The notes under the pieces are model-generated. The model made no database searches. It had not been told where the DNA came from and was given only the letters and a program-made list of their open reading frames with translations. Source: an uncultured Clostridia bacterium (lineage in GTDB: Bacteria; Bacillota; Clostridia; UBA1381). Taken from it: a DNA stretch of 32,706 nt. Positions within the stretch are counted from its first letter, which is position 1, and the number at the start of each line of letters is the position of its first letter. The translations under genes and the position numbers were made by a program. Positions 7,812 to 15,286 of this stretch are shown in pieces. The DNA is taken from NCBI GenBank assembly GCA_944393255.1, contig CALXZP010000006.1, forward strand, positions 1 to 32,706. Direction: 5' to 3'.

Positions 7812-7895
7812 TTGACTTATATATACGTATATGTTAAAATATAATCATCAAATATACATACATATTGTGCGAATATGTAGACAGATATACGTATA
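7812..7895 (+). promoter_or_regulatory. Promoter of the trehalose permease with two operators and an extra inverted repeat
   Basis: TTGACT (7812-7817) and TAAAAT (7835-7840) are 17 bp apart. The spacer carries a perfect 12-bp palindrome ATATACGTATAT (7821-7832), where bound repressor would block polymerase. A second TATACGTATA sits at 7886-7895, just before the ribosome site GGAGGT (7901-7906). Between them is a perfect 8-bp inverted repeat, TACATATT-GTGCG-AATATGTA (7859-7879), of different sequence. It may be another regulator's site or a leader hairpin. Confidence 0.8.
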
Positions 7896-7914
7896 ATTAA
7901 GGAGGTATAAAAAT

Positions 7915-9861
7915 ATGGGAGCGTATACTGACGAATGCAGACAGCTTTTAGAGCTTGTAGGCGGAAAGGAAAACATCGGCGCGGTATCTCACTGTGTGAC
8001 AAGAATGAGGTTCGTGCTGAACGACCCGAAAAAAGCGGATGTTGAAAAGATCGAAAAGCTGCCGTCGGTAAAGGGGACGTTTACTCAGGCGGGACAGTTC
8101 CAGGTCATAATCGGCAATACCGTAAGCACATATTACAATGATTTTATCGCCGTTGCCGGTATTGACGGCGTATCCAAGGACGCGGTCAAAAATGCGGCCA
8201 AGAAAAATCAGAATATAATACAGAGGATGATGTCTAATCTGGCGGAGATATTCGCGCCGCTTATACCGGCGATCATAGTCGGCGGTCTTATCCTCGGCTT
8301 CCGAAATGTTATCGGCGAGATAAAAATGATAGACGGCGGTACAAAAACGCTTGTTGAGGTATCGCAGTTCTGGGCGGGGGCAAGCTCGTTCCTGTGGCTT
8401 ATAGGCGAGGCGATATTCCACTTCCTGCCCGTCGGTATCGTGTGGTCGATAACTAAAAAAATGGGCACCACGCAGATGCTCGGCATCGTTCTGGGAATAA
8501 CGCTCGTATCTCCGCAGCTTCTGAACGCGTATGACGTTGCGACTACAGCGGCGGCGGATATACCGTTCTGGGATTTCGGCTTTGCAAAGGTCGAGATGAT
8601 AGGATACCAGGCGCAGGTACTCCCGGCTATACTTGCCGGATTTACTCTGGTATATCTTGAAAAGGGTATAAGAAAGATATGTCCGTCTGTGATCTCAATG
8701 ATAGTGGTGCCGTTTTTCTCGCTTTTGACAGCGGTCGTTCTCGCTCATACGGTCCTCGGGCCGATAGGCTGGAAGATAGGCAGCGTTATATCAAACGTTG
8801 TGAACGCCGGTCTGGCTTCGGCGTTTAACTGGCTGTTTGCGGCAGTGTTCGGCTTCCTGTATGCGCCGCTCGTTATCACGGGACTGCACCATATGTCGAA
8901 CGCAATAGACCTCCAGCTCATATCTGATTTCGGAGGAACGAACCTCTGGCCGATGATAGCGCTTTCAAATATAGCTCAGGGAAGCGCCGTTCTTGCTATG
9001 ATATTCCTCCAGAAGCGCGACGCGAAGGCGAAGGAAGTATCTATCCCGGCGTGCATATCGTGCTATCTCGGAGTTACCGAGCCGGCTATATTCGGTGTAA
9101 ATCTGAAATACGTATTCCCGTTCATCTGCGCTATGATAGGCTCGGCCGCGGCCGCTGTCTTATCTGTAGGTACGGGCGTAAGGGCGGCGGCTATAGGCGT
9201 AGGCGGTCTGCCCGGCATACTTTCGATACTGCCGCAGTATATACCTATGTTCGCGGTATGTATGGCGATAGCGGTCGCAGTGCCGTTCATTCTCACATTT
9301 GTTGTAGGGAAGAGAAAGCTCGCGTCCGGCGGTATGGAAACGGCCGATGTACCCGTAGTTGCCGCTACTCCGGCAGCAGCCGCGACCGCGGCGATACTCG
9401 ACTATAAGGAAGGCGAGATAAGGGCGTTCCTTTCGGGTAAGGTGATAAAGATAGAGGATGTTCCGGATAAGGTATTCTCAGAAAAGGTACTCGGCGATGG
9501 GCTTGCGATAGAGCCGACGGATAATGTGCTGATAGCTCCGGCGGACGGCGAGATAATAAACGTTATGGACGGCTCCTTCCACGCATGCGGGATGGCGCTT
9601 AAGAACGGAGTGGAAATACTGTTCCACATAGGTCTTGACACGGTAGGCATGAACGGCGACGGTTTTGAGTGCTTCGTAAAAGAGGGCGACGCCGTTAAGG
9701 CCGGCGACAGGCTCATCCGTTTCGATCCGGAAAAGATAAAGGCGGCGGGTCACCCAACGGTCACAATGATGGTGATAACGGACGAGGGCTCGTCGGAGGG
9801 CATAGAATTTAAAACAGGCATTGAGGCGAAAGCCGGAAAGACAATTATAGCGCATTGCTGA
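7915..9861 (+). CDS. treP: Trehalose-specific PTS permease, EIIBCA fused
   Basis: This 648-residue membrane permease imports and phosphorylates its sugar using phosphoenolpyruvate-derived phosphate. Domain order is EIIB (about 1-90, phospho-Cys27 in SHCVTRMRF), EIIC (about 105-465, many hydrophobic helices, with the family LHHMSNAIDLQL region), an Ala-rich linker, and EIIA (about 500-648, active-site His571 in LFHIGLDTV). All three domains on one chain means only the general EI and HPr proteins are needed. Trehalose specificity is inferred from the adjacent trehalose-6-phosphate hydrolase and the shared operators; the EIIBC architecture alone would fit any glucose/sucrose-superfamily sugar. 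ATG 7915 has GGAGGT 8 nt upstream. It precedes treC, separated by a strong stem-loop. Confidence 0.92.
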   Translation: MGAYTDECRQLLELVGGKENIGAVSHCVTRMRFVLNDPKKADVEKIEKLPSVKGTFTQAGQFQVIIGNTVSTYYNDFIAVAGIDGVSKDAVKNAAKKNQNIIQRMMSNLAEIFAPLIPAIIVGGLILGFRNVIGEIKMIDGGTKTLVEVSQFWAGASSFLWLIGEAIFHFLPVGIVWSITKKMGTTQMLGIVLGITLVSPQLLNAYDVATTAAADIPFWDFGFAKVEMIGYQAQVLPAILAGFTLVYLEKGIRKICPSVISMIVVPFFSLLTAVVLAHTVLGPIGWKIGSVISNVVNAGLASAFNWLFAAVFGFLYAPLVITGLHHMSNAIDLQLISDFGGTNLWPMIALSNIAQGSAVLAMIFLQKRDAKAKEVSIPACISCYLGVTEPAIFGVNLKYVFPFICAMIGSAAAAVLSVGTGVRAAAIGVGGLPGILSILPQYIPMFAVCMAIAVAVPFILTFVVGKRKLASGGMETADVPVVAATPAAAATAAILDYKEGEIRAFLSGKVIKIEDVPDKVFSEKVLGDGLAIEPTDNVLIAPADGEIINVMDGSFHACGMALKNGVEILFHIGLDTVGMNGDGFECFVKEGDAVKAGDRLIRFDPEKIKAAGHPTVTMMVITDEGSSEGIEFKTGIEAKAGKTIIAHC

Positions 9862-9879
9862 CAGAATAAACACCGGTCG

Positions 9880-9915
9880 GCCGTGAGGCTCCGCAGGAGC
9901 GCGGAGCCTCACGGC
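9880..9915 (+). other. 15-bp perfect stem-loop between permease and hydrolase genes
   Basis: Bases 9880-9894 pair perfectly with 9901-9915 around the loop AGGAGC. No T-run follows, so it is not a classical terminator. Its place between two co-regulated genes suggests mRNA stabilisation, processing or partial attenuation. Confidence 0.8.
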
Positions 9916-9943
9916 ACAGGCTGATCAAAAGGGGGAATTTATC

Positions 9944-11587
9944 ATGCATAATTTTAAGAGCTCGTGCGTTTATCAGATATATATAAAATCCTTCTGTGAT
10001 TCCAACGGAGACGGTATCGGCGATATACCGGGTATAACAGGGAAGCTTGACTATATAAAGGAGCTTGGAGCGGATCATATCTGGATAACCCCGTTTTTCT
10101 GCTCGCCGCTCAACGACAACGGCTACGACGTTTCTGATTACCGGGATATAGACCCGGTATTCGGGACTATGGAACAGCTGGAGGAGCTTATTGCAGAGGC
10201 GGATAAGCGCGGCATAGGTATTATGCTCGATATGGTGTTCAACCACACCTCCACCGAGCACGAGTGGTTCAAGCGCGCTCTTGCCGGTGAGGAGAAGTAT
10301 ATCAATTATTATAAATTTGCAGACGGCGAGCCTGATACGCCGCCGACGAACTGGGAGTCAAAGTTCGGCGGGAACGCGTGGGAGTATGTTCCGTCGCTCA
10401 AAAAGTGGTATCTGCACCTGTTTGATGTATCGCAGGCGGATCTCAACTGGGATAATCCGGAGGTCAGAGATGAGCTTAAGGATATACTTAGGTTCTGGAA
10501 GAGCAAAGGCATAAAGGGCTTTCGCTTTGACGTGATAAATCTTGTGTCAAAGCCCGACGTGCTTGAGGACGATCATGAGGGCGACGGCAGACGGTTCTAT
10601 ACCGACGGGCCGCGCATACATGAGTATCTCAAGGAACTGGTCGAGGGCGGAGGCATAGCGGACATGCTGACGGTCGGAGAGATGTCCTCGACCTCGATAG
10701 ACAACTGTATAAGATATTCAAATCCCGATGAAAAGGAGCTTTCAATGTGCTTCAGCTTTCATCATTTGAAAGTGGATTATGAAAACGGCGATAAATGGAC
10801 GCTTATGCGTCCGGATCCGGGCAGGCTGAAAAAACTGCTTACCGATTGGCAGACGGGTATGCAGGAGGGCGGCGGCTGGAACGCCGTGTTCTGGTGCAAT
10901 CATGACCAGCCGCGCGCGGTGTCGCGGTTCGGCGATGATACCGAGTACCGGAAGGAGTCGGCAAAAATGCTCGCAGGCATGATCCATATGCTGCGCGGTA
11001 CGCCGTATATATACCAAGGCGAAGAGATAGGCATGACCAACGCCGGATTTACGGATATTTCGCAGTACAGGGACGTTGAGAGCCTTAACTACTATGATAT
11101 AATGCTGGAGAGCGGCAAAACGCGCGAAGAGGCGCTTGCCGTGCTCGCGGCCAAATCGCGCGACAACGGCAGAACGCCGATGCAGTGGAACGGAGGCAGG
11201 AACGCCGGTTTTACCGGCGGCGAGCCGTGGATCGGCATACCGGAGAATCACAGGTATATAAACGCAGAGGAAGCTTTAAAGGATCCGGATTCGGTATTTT
11301 CATTCTACCGCCGTCTTGCGGAGCTGAGAAAGAGGTACGATGTTATATCCGAAGGGAGCTTTGAGCCGATAGAGACTGCGGACGATATATTTGCCTATAA
11401 GCGCCGTCTCGGCGGACAGGAGCTTACGGTGATATGCAATCTCACGGGCGCGGAGCTTGATCGCGGCGCTGATGTGTGCGGTTCGGGCTCGATCCTGATA
11501 TGCAATTATGAGGGAGAACGCGGCGGTATGCTTGCGCCGTATGAATTCAGGGCATATTTGACGGAGGATCGGCCGGGGCGTTTATGA
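9944..11587 (+). CDS. treC: Trehalose-6-phosphate hydrolase (alpha,alpha-phosphotrehalase), GH13
   Basis: This cytoplasmic enzyme splits trehalose 6-phosphate, delivered by the PTS permease, into glucose and glucose 6-phosphate. The 547-residue protein has a GH13 barrel. Region I reads MVFNHTS. The nucleophile is Asp196 in GFRFDVIN, the acid/base Glu246 in VGEMSS, and the third carboxylate Asp321 in WCNHDQPR. Long stretches such as CIRYSNPDEKEL, FSFHHLKVDY and RDVESLNYYDIM are those of the Bacillus phosphotrehalase rather than of oligo-1,6-glucosidases, which makes the substrate call firm. ATG 9944 is preceded by AGGGGG. This gene is also called treA in Bacillus. It is the last gene of the trehalose unit. 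Confidence 0.95.
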   Translation: MHNFKSSCVYQIYIKSFCDSNGDGIGDIPGITGKLDYIKELGADHIWITPFFCSPLNDNGYDVSDYRDIDPVFGTMEQLEELIAEADKRGIGIMLDMVFNHTSTEHEWFKRALAGEEKYINYYKFADGEPDTPPTNWESKFGGNAWEYVPSLKKWYLHLFDVSQADLNWDNPEVRDELKDILRFWKSKGIKGFRFDVINLVSKPDVLEDDHEGDGRRFYTDGPRIHEYLKELVEGGGIADMLTVGEMSSTSIDNCIRYSNPDEKELSMCFSFHHLKVDYENGDKWTLMRPDPGRLKKLLTDWQTGMQEGGGWNAVFWCNHDQPRAVSRFGDDTEYRKESAKMLAGMIHMLRGTPYIYQGEEIGMTNAGFTDISQYRDVESLNYYDIMLESGKTREEALAVLAAKSRDNGRTPMQWNGGRNAGFTGGEPWIGIPENHRYINAEEALKDPDSVFSFYRRLAELRKRYDVISEGSFEPIETADDIFAYKRRLGGQELTVICNLTGAELDRGADVCGSGSILICNYEGERGGMLAPYEFRAYLTEDRPGRL

Positions 11588-11673
11588 CCTATGGCAAATA
11601 CGTCCGCGCCTTCTATAGGCGGCGGCTGCAATAGTTCGCAGGCTCCGATTTAAACTGCGTATAAAAAGACAAA

Positions 11674-11719
11674 AGCTGAAAAGCTCCGGACCGCGTATGC
11701 AGTCCGGAGCTTTTCAGCT
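11674..11719. terminator. 18-bp perfect inverted repeat, likely bidirectional terminator
   Basis: Bases 11674-11691 pair perfectly with 11702-11719 around a 10-nt loop. On the plus strand only a weak T-tract follows. On the minus strand the stem is followed by TTTTGTCTTTTT, a better U-tract. It probably stops both treC and leftward transcripts. Confidence 0.75.
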
Positions 11720-11770
11720 GTTAAAGGGCAAAACGGTTTTTAAAAAAAATCGTGCCTCAAGCAAAAAGAA

Positions 11771-11811
11771 TAGACCTTAGAAGCGAACAGCTTCCGAGGT
11801 CTAATTTTTTT
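11771..11811. terminator. Second intrinsic terminator between treC and fliB
   Basis: TAGACCT-TA-GAAGC pairs with GCTTC-CG-AGGTCTA around a 5-nt loop and is followed by A and seven T on the plus strand. The minus strand has TTCTTTTT after the stem. It fits a bidirectional intrinsic terminator. Confidence 0.8.
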
Positions 11812-11885
11812 ATACAATAGCGAAAAAACCGCATAAACACGACATTTTGACAATAAAACTGTGATTTTATTTACATTTAAAAATT

Positions 11886-11914
11886 TGTAAACCCTCAAAG
11901 TTTGAGGGTTTACA
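11886..11914. terminator. 14-bp perfect inverted repeat near the end of the fliB-like gene
   Basis: TGTAAACCCTCAAA (11886-11899) is mirrored exactly by TTTGAGGGTTTACA (11901-11914) with a single-base centre. On the minus strand AATTTTTAAA follows, consistent with termination of the leftward operon 40 bp after its last stop codon. A protein-binding palindrome is the alternative. Confidence 0.6.
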
Positions 11915-11955
11915 CGGGGCAAGTTTTTTTTACAAAATGGGCCTACCCCTTAACA

Positions 11956-12939
11956 TCAGCTTATCATATCTATGATATTGTCATAGGAAAACTCATCGTT
12001 GAAAAGGAACTCATCGTATATCATATCAATGTTTTCTTCGCAGTGTTCTATCTCTATTGAATAAACTCTGGCGCATTCGCATATATCTCCGAATGAATTT
12101 TCAAGCGCCGCTATCATCATAACGCTCAGGAATGAAAATTTCAGCTTTGCCAAAGCGTCGAAATCAAAGGCGGCCTTCAAAAAATACCTGTATACAAAAT
12201 ATACGGCAAGCTGTTCTCCGGCTATAGGATCGAGGCTGTGTCCGGAGCGTCCGCGTTCATCGGACTCAAGGCGGGCGAGCATACCGGAGCGGCTGCTGTC
12301 GAGCATGCTGAGCTCCTTAAAAATCGGCGTGACGCCGCAGAGCGTACGGTGAGATGTGAAAGTGTCTTTAGGAGCGTATTCAAACAAGCCGTAATCATTT
12401 TTGTTTATTCTGCTTTGCAGATATCTGCCGTAATCGAGCGCAAGCCGCAGCCTTTTAAAAATATCCGTTCCGCGCTCCTGCAAAATGGCGAAAATATCGT
12501 CCCGCGCTTTTTTCAGAAGCAAAAAAACGGGCTCTGTGCAGCTTCCCTCGGGTTCTCCCGTCAGCGTGACCTTTTCCTTATTGTTCAGTATTATATCGGC
12601 CGCCGCTTCGCACGAGAGAGATATCCCGCGTTCGGCATAGCCGTCAAAATATTCGGTAAAGCGCGGGTATTCGTCGCATATGACGCAAAGCTCCGCTCCG
12701 TTGAGCACCATTTCGCATTTTCCGTCCGGAGACAGCAGCGGGCATTGTCCGCTTCTGCGGATGAATGTGTTGTCCGCTCCGACAGAGGCGCGTACTTTCT
12801 CCCCGAATTCGCCTGTCAGCTTCGAAAAACGCTTCATAGCTTCATCGTCTATGCCGATCTCCCAGCCGCCGCGGCAGCAGTTGTGAACGCACTTGTCGGC
12901 TGTACAGCGAAATCTGCTGTAATAATCAGGACATATCAT
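11956..12939 (-). CDS. FliB-family (flagellin lysine-N-methylase-like) Cys-rich protein
   Basis: This 327-residue protein starts MICPDYYSRFRCTADKCVHNCC and continues with GQCPLLSPDGKCEM, ELCVICDEYPRF and ISLSCEAAAD, the cysteine pattern of the FliB / CxxCxxCC family. The founding member methylates lysines of Salmonella flagellin; the clustered cysteines suggest a bound metal or Fe-S centre. No flagellar gene is present in this window, and homologues are common in Clostridia, so the substrate here may be another protein. It is the last gene of a three-gene minus-strand unit. Its start overlaps the end of the folBK gene by 14 bp in a different frame, with AAAGGA inside that gene as ribosome site, so translation is probably coupled. 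Confidence 0.85.
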   Translation of the reverse strand: MICPDYYSRFRCTADKCVHNCCRGGWEIGIDDEAMKRFSKLTGEFGEKVRASVGADNTFIRRSGQCPLLSPDGKCEMVLNGAELCVICDEYPRFTEYFDGYAERGISLSCEAAADIILNNKEKVTLTGEPEGSCTEPVFLLLKKARDDIFAILQERGTDIFKRLRLALDYGRYLQSRINKNDYGLFEYAPKDTFTSHRTLCGVTPIFKELSMLDSSRSGMLARLESDERGRSGHSLDPIAGEQLAVYFVYRYFLKAAFDFDALAKLKFSFLSVMMIAALENSFGDICECARVYSIEIEHCEENIDMIYDEFLFNDEFSYDNIIDMIS

Positions 12940-13756
12940 TTTGCTTTATCCTTTCAAAGAGAGTTACGGCGTATTCGCCGCTCACCGGATCGTATGCGAA
13001 CGGCGCGATCTCCGCGAGCGGTTCAAGTACAAATCTGCGCTTTGTCATCTGCGGATGCGGGATGGTGAGGTATTCATCGTGTATCGTCTCGCAGCCGTAC
13101 AGCAGTATGTCAAGGTCGAGCGTGCGCGGGCCCCAGTGTATCTCTCTTGTCCTGCCTGCGGCGTTTTCGATCTCGTGCAGCTTGCCGAGCAGTTCGTGAG
13201 GCGAATAGAGAGTGTCAAGCTCGATGCAGCTGTTTAGAAAATCGTCCTGTTCAACATCACCGACAGGTTTTGTGGTTATGTATGCCGCTACCTTGCGCAC
13301 GATACAGCTCTCGTCCTCCGAAAGCTTTTTGACCGCGAAGTCGAGATATGCTTTCTTATCGCCCATGTTCGAGCCTATGCCTATGTATGCGCGGCGGCGC
13401 GAGCGCGTTATGTGCACCGCGACCCGGTCAAGAGGCAGCCCTATTGGCGCCCATGGTTTTTTCAGGGTGATCTCCGCCTTTGTAAGGATGCTGTACTTTT
13501 TTAACAGTGCATCCGCTATATCTGCCGCCGCCGCTTCTATGAGGCAGCAGCGGTTGCTGCGGGTGAATTCCGTCACGAATGAGCAGATCTCCGCGTAGTT
13601 GAGAGCCTTGTTTATATCGTCCGAGCTTGCCGCAGGATAGAGATCGTAGCAGAGCTTCATAGATATCACAAATCTCTGTCCCATGACCTTTTCTTCTTTA
13701 AATACACCGTGGTTCGCGAATACCACGAGGTCGTCTATGATTATGCAGTCATCCAT
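12926..13756 (-). CDS. folBK: Bifunctional dihydroneopterin aldolase / 6-hydroxymethyl-dihydropterin pyrophosphokinase
   Basis: A fusion of two consecutive folate-synthesis enzymes. Residues about 1-118 are FolB (DDLVVFANHGVFKEEKVMGQ, then LNYAEICSFV and LIEAAAADIADALL, ending KKPWAPIGLPLDRVAV). Residues about 122-276 are FolK (YIGIGSNMGDK, TKPVGDVEQDDFLN, the signature GPRTLDLDILLYG, IPHPQMTKRRFVLEPLAEI). FolB cleaves dihydroneopterin and FolK pyrophosphorylates the product. I prefer ATG 13756 (MDDCIII), because GGAGG at 13769-13773 is 12 nt from it but abuts the alternative ATG 13768; the usual FolB N-terminus also fits. It overlaps both neighbours. No folE, folP or folC is visible in this window. 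Confidence 0.93.
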   Translation of the reverse strand: MDDCIIIDDLVVFANHGVFKEEKVMGQRFVISMKLCYDLYPAASSDDINKALNYAEICSFVTEFTRSNRCCLIEAAAADIADALLKKYSILTKAEITLKKPWAPIGLPLDRVAVHITRSRRRAYIGIGSNMGDKKAYLDFAVKKLSEDESCIVRKVAAYITTKPVGDVEQDDFLNSCIELDTLYSPHELLGKLHEIENAAGRTREIHWGPRTLDLDILLYGCETIHDEYLTIPHPQMTKRRFVLEPLAEIAPFAYDPVSGEYAVTLFERIKQNDMS

Positions 13757-14240
13757 TGCCGTTTTCATCCTCCGCAGCGTTGTTTTCGTTCGTGTCCGGT
13801 CTTAGGAGCCGGCGTTTTATGATGTTCCGTATATCGTCCTCGATCTGGGTCAGCCGCAGCTCGTATTGCTCAAACTCATCCATGACCTGTCTGTGTACGT
13901 TTGAAAGCTCGCGGACAGACTGCTTAAGCTCCTTGTTGGAGTCGCCCACAAGCCTTATGCCGGGACTGACCACCGTGCTGAGCGTTCCGCGCATGGCGTT
14001 TATGCTGTCGGTGAGCTTTGTGTTTGAGCTGTGTATATCCTTGAGCGGCTTCAAGCCGTTTTCTATGGCTGTGAGCCGTTCCTCGGCCGCCTTTGTGCGG
14101 CTGTCAAGAGACGAGGCCAGTTTTTCAAGCTCGCCGACCCTGCTGCACAGCGTCTGCATGACTACGCGCGAATCCTTGAACTGGTTCAGCTGCTTCTGCA
14201 TGGTCTCGTATATCAGTACCATAAGTTCATTATCTGCCAT
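13749..14240 (-). CDS. Hypothetical coiled-coil protein
   Basis: I do not recognise this acidic 163-residue protein. It is almost entirely heptad-like helix: ELMVLIYETMQKQLNQF, then VGELEKLASSLDSRTKAAEE, RLTAIENGLKPLKDI, and near the C-terminus FEQYELRLTQIEDDI. It ends in a disordered, Asn/Glu-rich tail (DTNENNAAEDENGNG). There is no signal peptide, membrane segment or enzyme motif. Its last bases overlap the start of the folate fusion gene, so it is probably the first gene of the unit. AAAGGG lies about 9 nt upstream of ATG 14240. A structural or oligomerising role is the most that can be said. Confidence 0.7.
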   Translation of the reverse strand: MADNELMVLIYETMQKQLNQFKDSRVVMQTLCSRVGELEKLASSLDSRTKAAEERLTAIENGLKPLKDIHSSNTKLTDSINAMRGTLSTVVSPGIRLVGDSNKELKQSVRELSNVHRQVMDEFEQYELRLTQIEDDIRNIIKRRLLRPDTNENNAAEDENGNG

Positions 14241-14571
14241 GATAAATACCCTTTCTCCGATACCGCCTGTTTATGTGGCATATCGGTCGGCCGCAAAATT
14301 GCGGTCTTTATAACTTGTGCAAAGCTGTCCGCCGCCTCTGTATGCGGCGGGCGCCGTTCATCGTTTCAGCGGGAGTTATTATCTGCCGCTGAAATAACGA
14401 GGAGCTAACGCTCTCTTTGCAGACAAATCGGAGCGCTGCTCCGATTTAAATAATTTGTTAAGAACAGTATATCACAATCGATGAGAAATTTCAACAGGGA
14501 TATGACAAATAACGGCTGTGACGGCTTTGAAAAATATTCGGATATACGTGCCGTAAACGGTAAGGCTCCCG
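14241..14571. other. Intergenic stretch with several stem-loops
   Basis: No gene is supported in this 331-bp gap between spoIIR and the coiled-coil gene, both leftward. It holds TTTCAGCGG/CCGCTGAAA (14364-14372 with 14386-14394) and a perfect 10-bp hairpin AAATCGGAGC-GCT-GCTCCGATTT (14425-14447). GTAAACGG/CCGTTTAC (14553-14560 with 14582-14589) straddles the spoIIR stop. These may terminate spoIIR or fold in the leader of the coiled-coil operon; no long T-run decides between them. Confidence 0.5.
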
Positions 14572-15174
14572 TTACCTGCTGCCGTTTACCGCGCCTATCA
14601 CGGCTCTTGCGGCCTCGACAAGGCGGAATTTTACGGCCGGTCTTTCATTGCCGTCGGATATGATATCGTATGTGTCGTCTCTGAGCCGCGATCTCAGCAC
14701 GCTTTTTCCTTCCTCGCTAAGCTCGGGCTCGCCGTCCGTCACGCACAGCGGCGGATACATGACGCACCACCAGTTCTTTCCGCCGCCGCTGCCGAGGACG
14801 ACGCGCACGCCGTTATATTCGCCTGCCGGAAGCGTTATTCCCCTGTACGACTTTTCCGGGAACATGAATTTTCCGTATTCCGCGTGCGCGCCGTAGCCGC
14901 AGCCGTTTTCGGCAAGCACCCTTTCCGCTGTGCGCTGTGCGAGGGCCGTAAGCTCCGCCTCTCCCTGCGGACGTGCATTTTCCGCCGCCTCAAGGACCGC
15001 GTCGCGCACCGTGAGCTTTATTTCCTGGTCGTACTCCGAATTGCTCTCGGCTATTATATGCAGTCTAACTATCCCGTTTTCAAGATCCTCTCCGATATCC
15101 CGCGAATACGCGTATACGGCGCAGACCATGACCGATATCAGCGCCGCCGCGAATACGTATGCTTTGATCTTCAT
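14572..15174 (-). CDS. spoIIR: Stage II sporulation protein R
   Basis: SpoIIR is made in the forespore under sigma-F and exported to the intermembrane space, where it triggers SpoIIGA to process pro-sigma-E in the mother cell. The 200-residue protein has an N-terminal hydrophobic export or anchor segment (about 5-22) and the family motifs VRLHIIAESNSEYDQ, LTVRDAVLE, KFMFPEKSYRGITLPAGEY, VRVVLGSGGGKNWWCVMYP and PLC. These are standard for SpoIIR. Ribosome site: AAAGGAAGCTGAG precedes ATG 15174. It is divergent from sleB-ypeB, which puts an engulfment-stage signalling gene beside germination genes. A candidate sigma-F promoter is listed separately. Confidence 0.95.
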   Translation of the reverse strand: MKIKAYVFAAALISVMVCAVYAYSRDIGEDLENGIVRLHIIAESNSEYDQEIKLTVRDAVLEAAENARPQGEAELTALAQRTAERVLAENGCGYGAHAEYGKFMFPEKSYRGITLPAGEYNGVRVVLGSGGGKNWWCVMYPPLCVTDGEPELSEEGKSVLRSRLRDDTYDIISDGNERPAVKFRLVEAARAVIGAVNGSR

Positions 15175-15206
15175 TTTCTCAGCTTCCTTTCAAAATTGAT
15201 ACGCTA

Positions 15207-15236
15207 AAATTTTTGACACAAATAATAATAATATAC
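15207..15236 (-). promoter_or_regulatory. Candidate sigma-F promoter of spoIIR
   Basis: On the minus strand GTATA (15236-15232) lies 15 bp from TCAAAAATTT (15216-15207). This fits the -35 GywTA consensus and the last seven positions of the -10 GgnrAnAnTw, but not the leading GG. Family knowledge expects sigma-F here. The match is partial, so this is inference. Confidence 0.35.
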
Positions 15237-15244
15237 ATTCTGCA

Positions 15245-15251
15245 CATACTA
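15245..15251 (+). promoter_or_regulatory. Candidate sigma-G -10 element for sleB-ypeB
   Basis: CATACTA matches the sigma-G -10 form CATnnTA, and sleB and ypeB are sigma-G genes in Bacillus. The -35 region upstream is AT-rich without a clear GyATA, so only the -10 is supported. Confidence 0.3.
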
Positions 15252-15286
15252 AAACCGATGATCAAGAAAGGAGTTGATTTTCTAAA

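Larger units (their letters stand above)
11588..11955. other. Gene-free strip between convergent treC and fliB-like gene
   Basis: This 368-bp stretch has no coding sequence I can support. It contains three separate long inverted repeats, listed individually, that would terminate transcription from both directions. Bases 11588-11673 hold nothing recognised. Confidence 0.7.

Noticed and set aside
12238..13068. 276-residue open frame on the plus strand across fliB and folBK
   Set aside because: It is antisense to two genes with clear family motifs, has no ribosome site and its translation has no recognisable domain.
14481..14663. Short plus-strand open frame downstream of spoIIR
   Set aside because: It runs into the antisense of spoIIR, has no ribosome site and no protein-like character.
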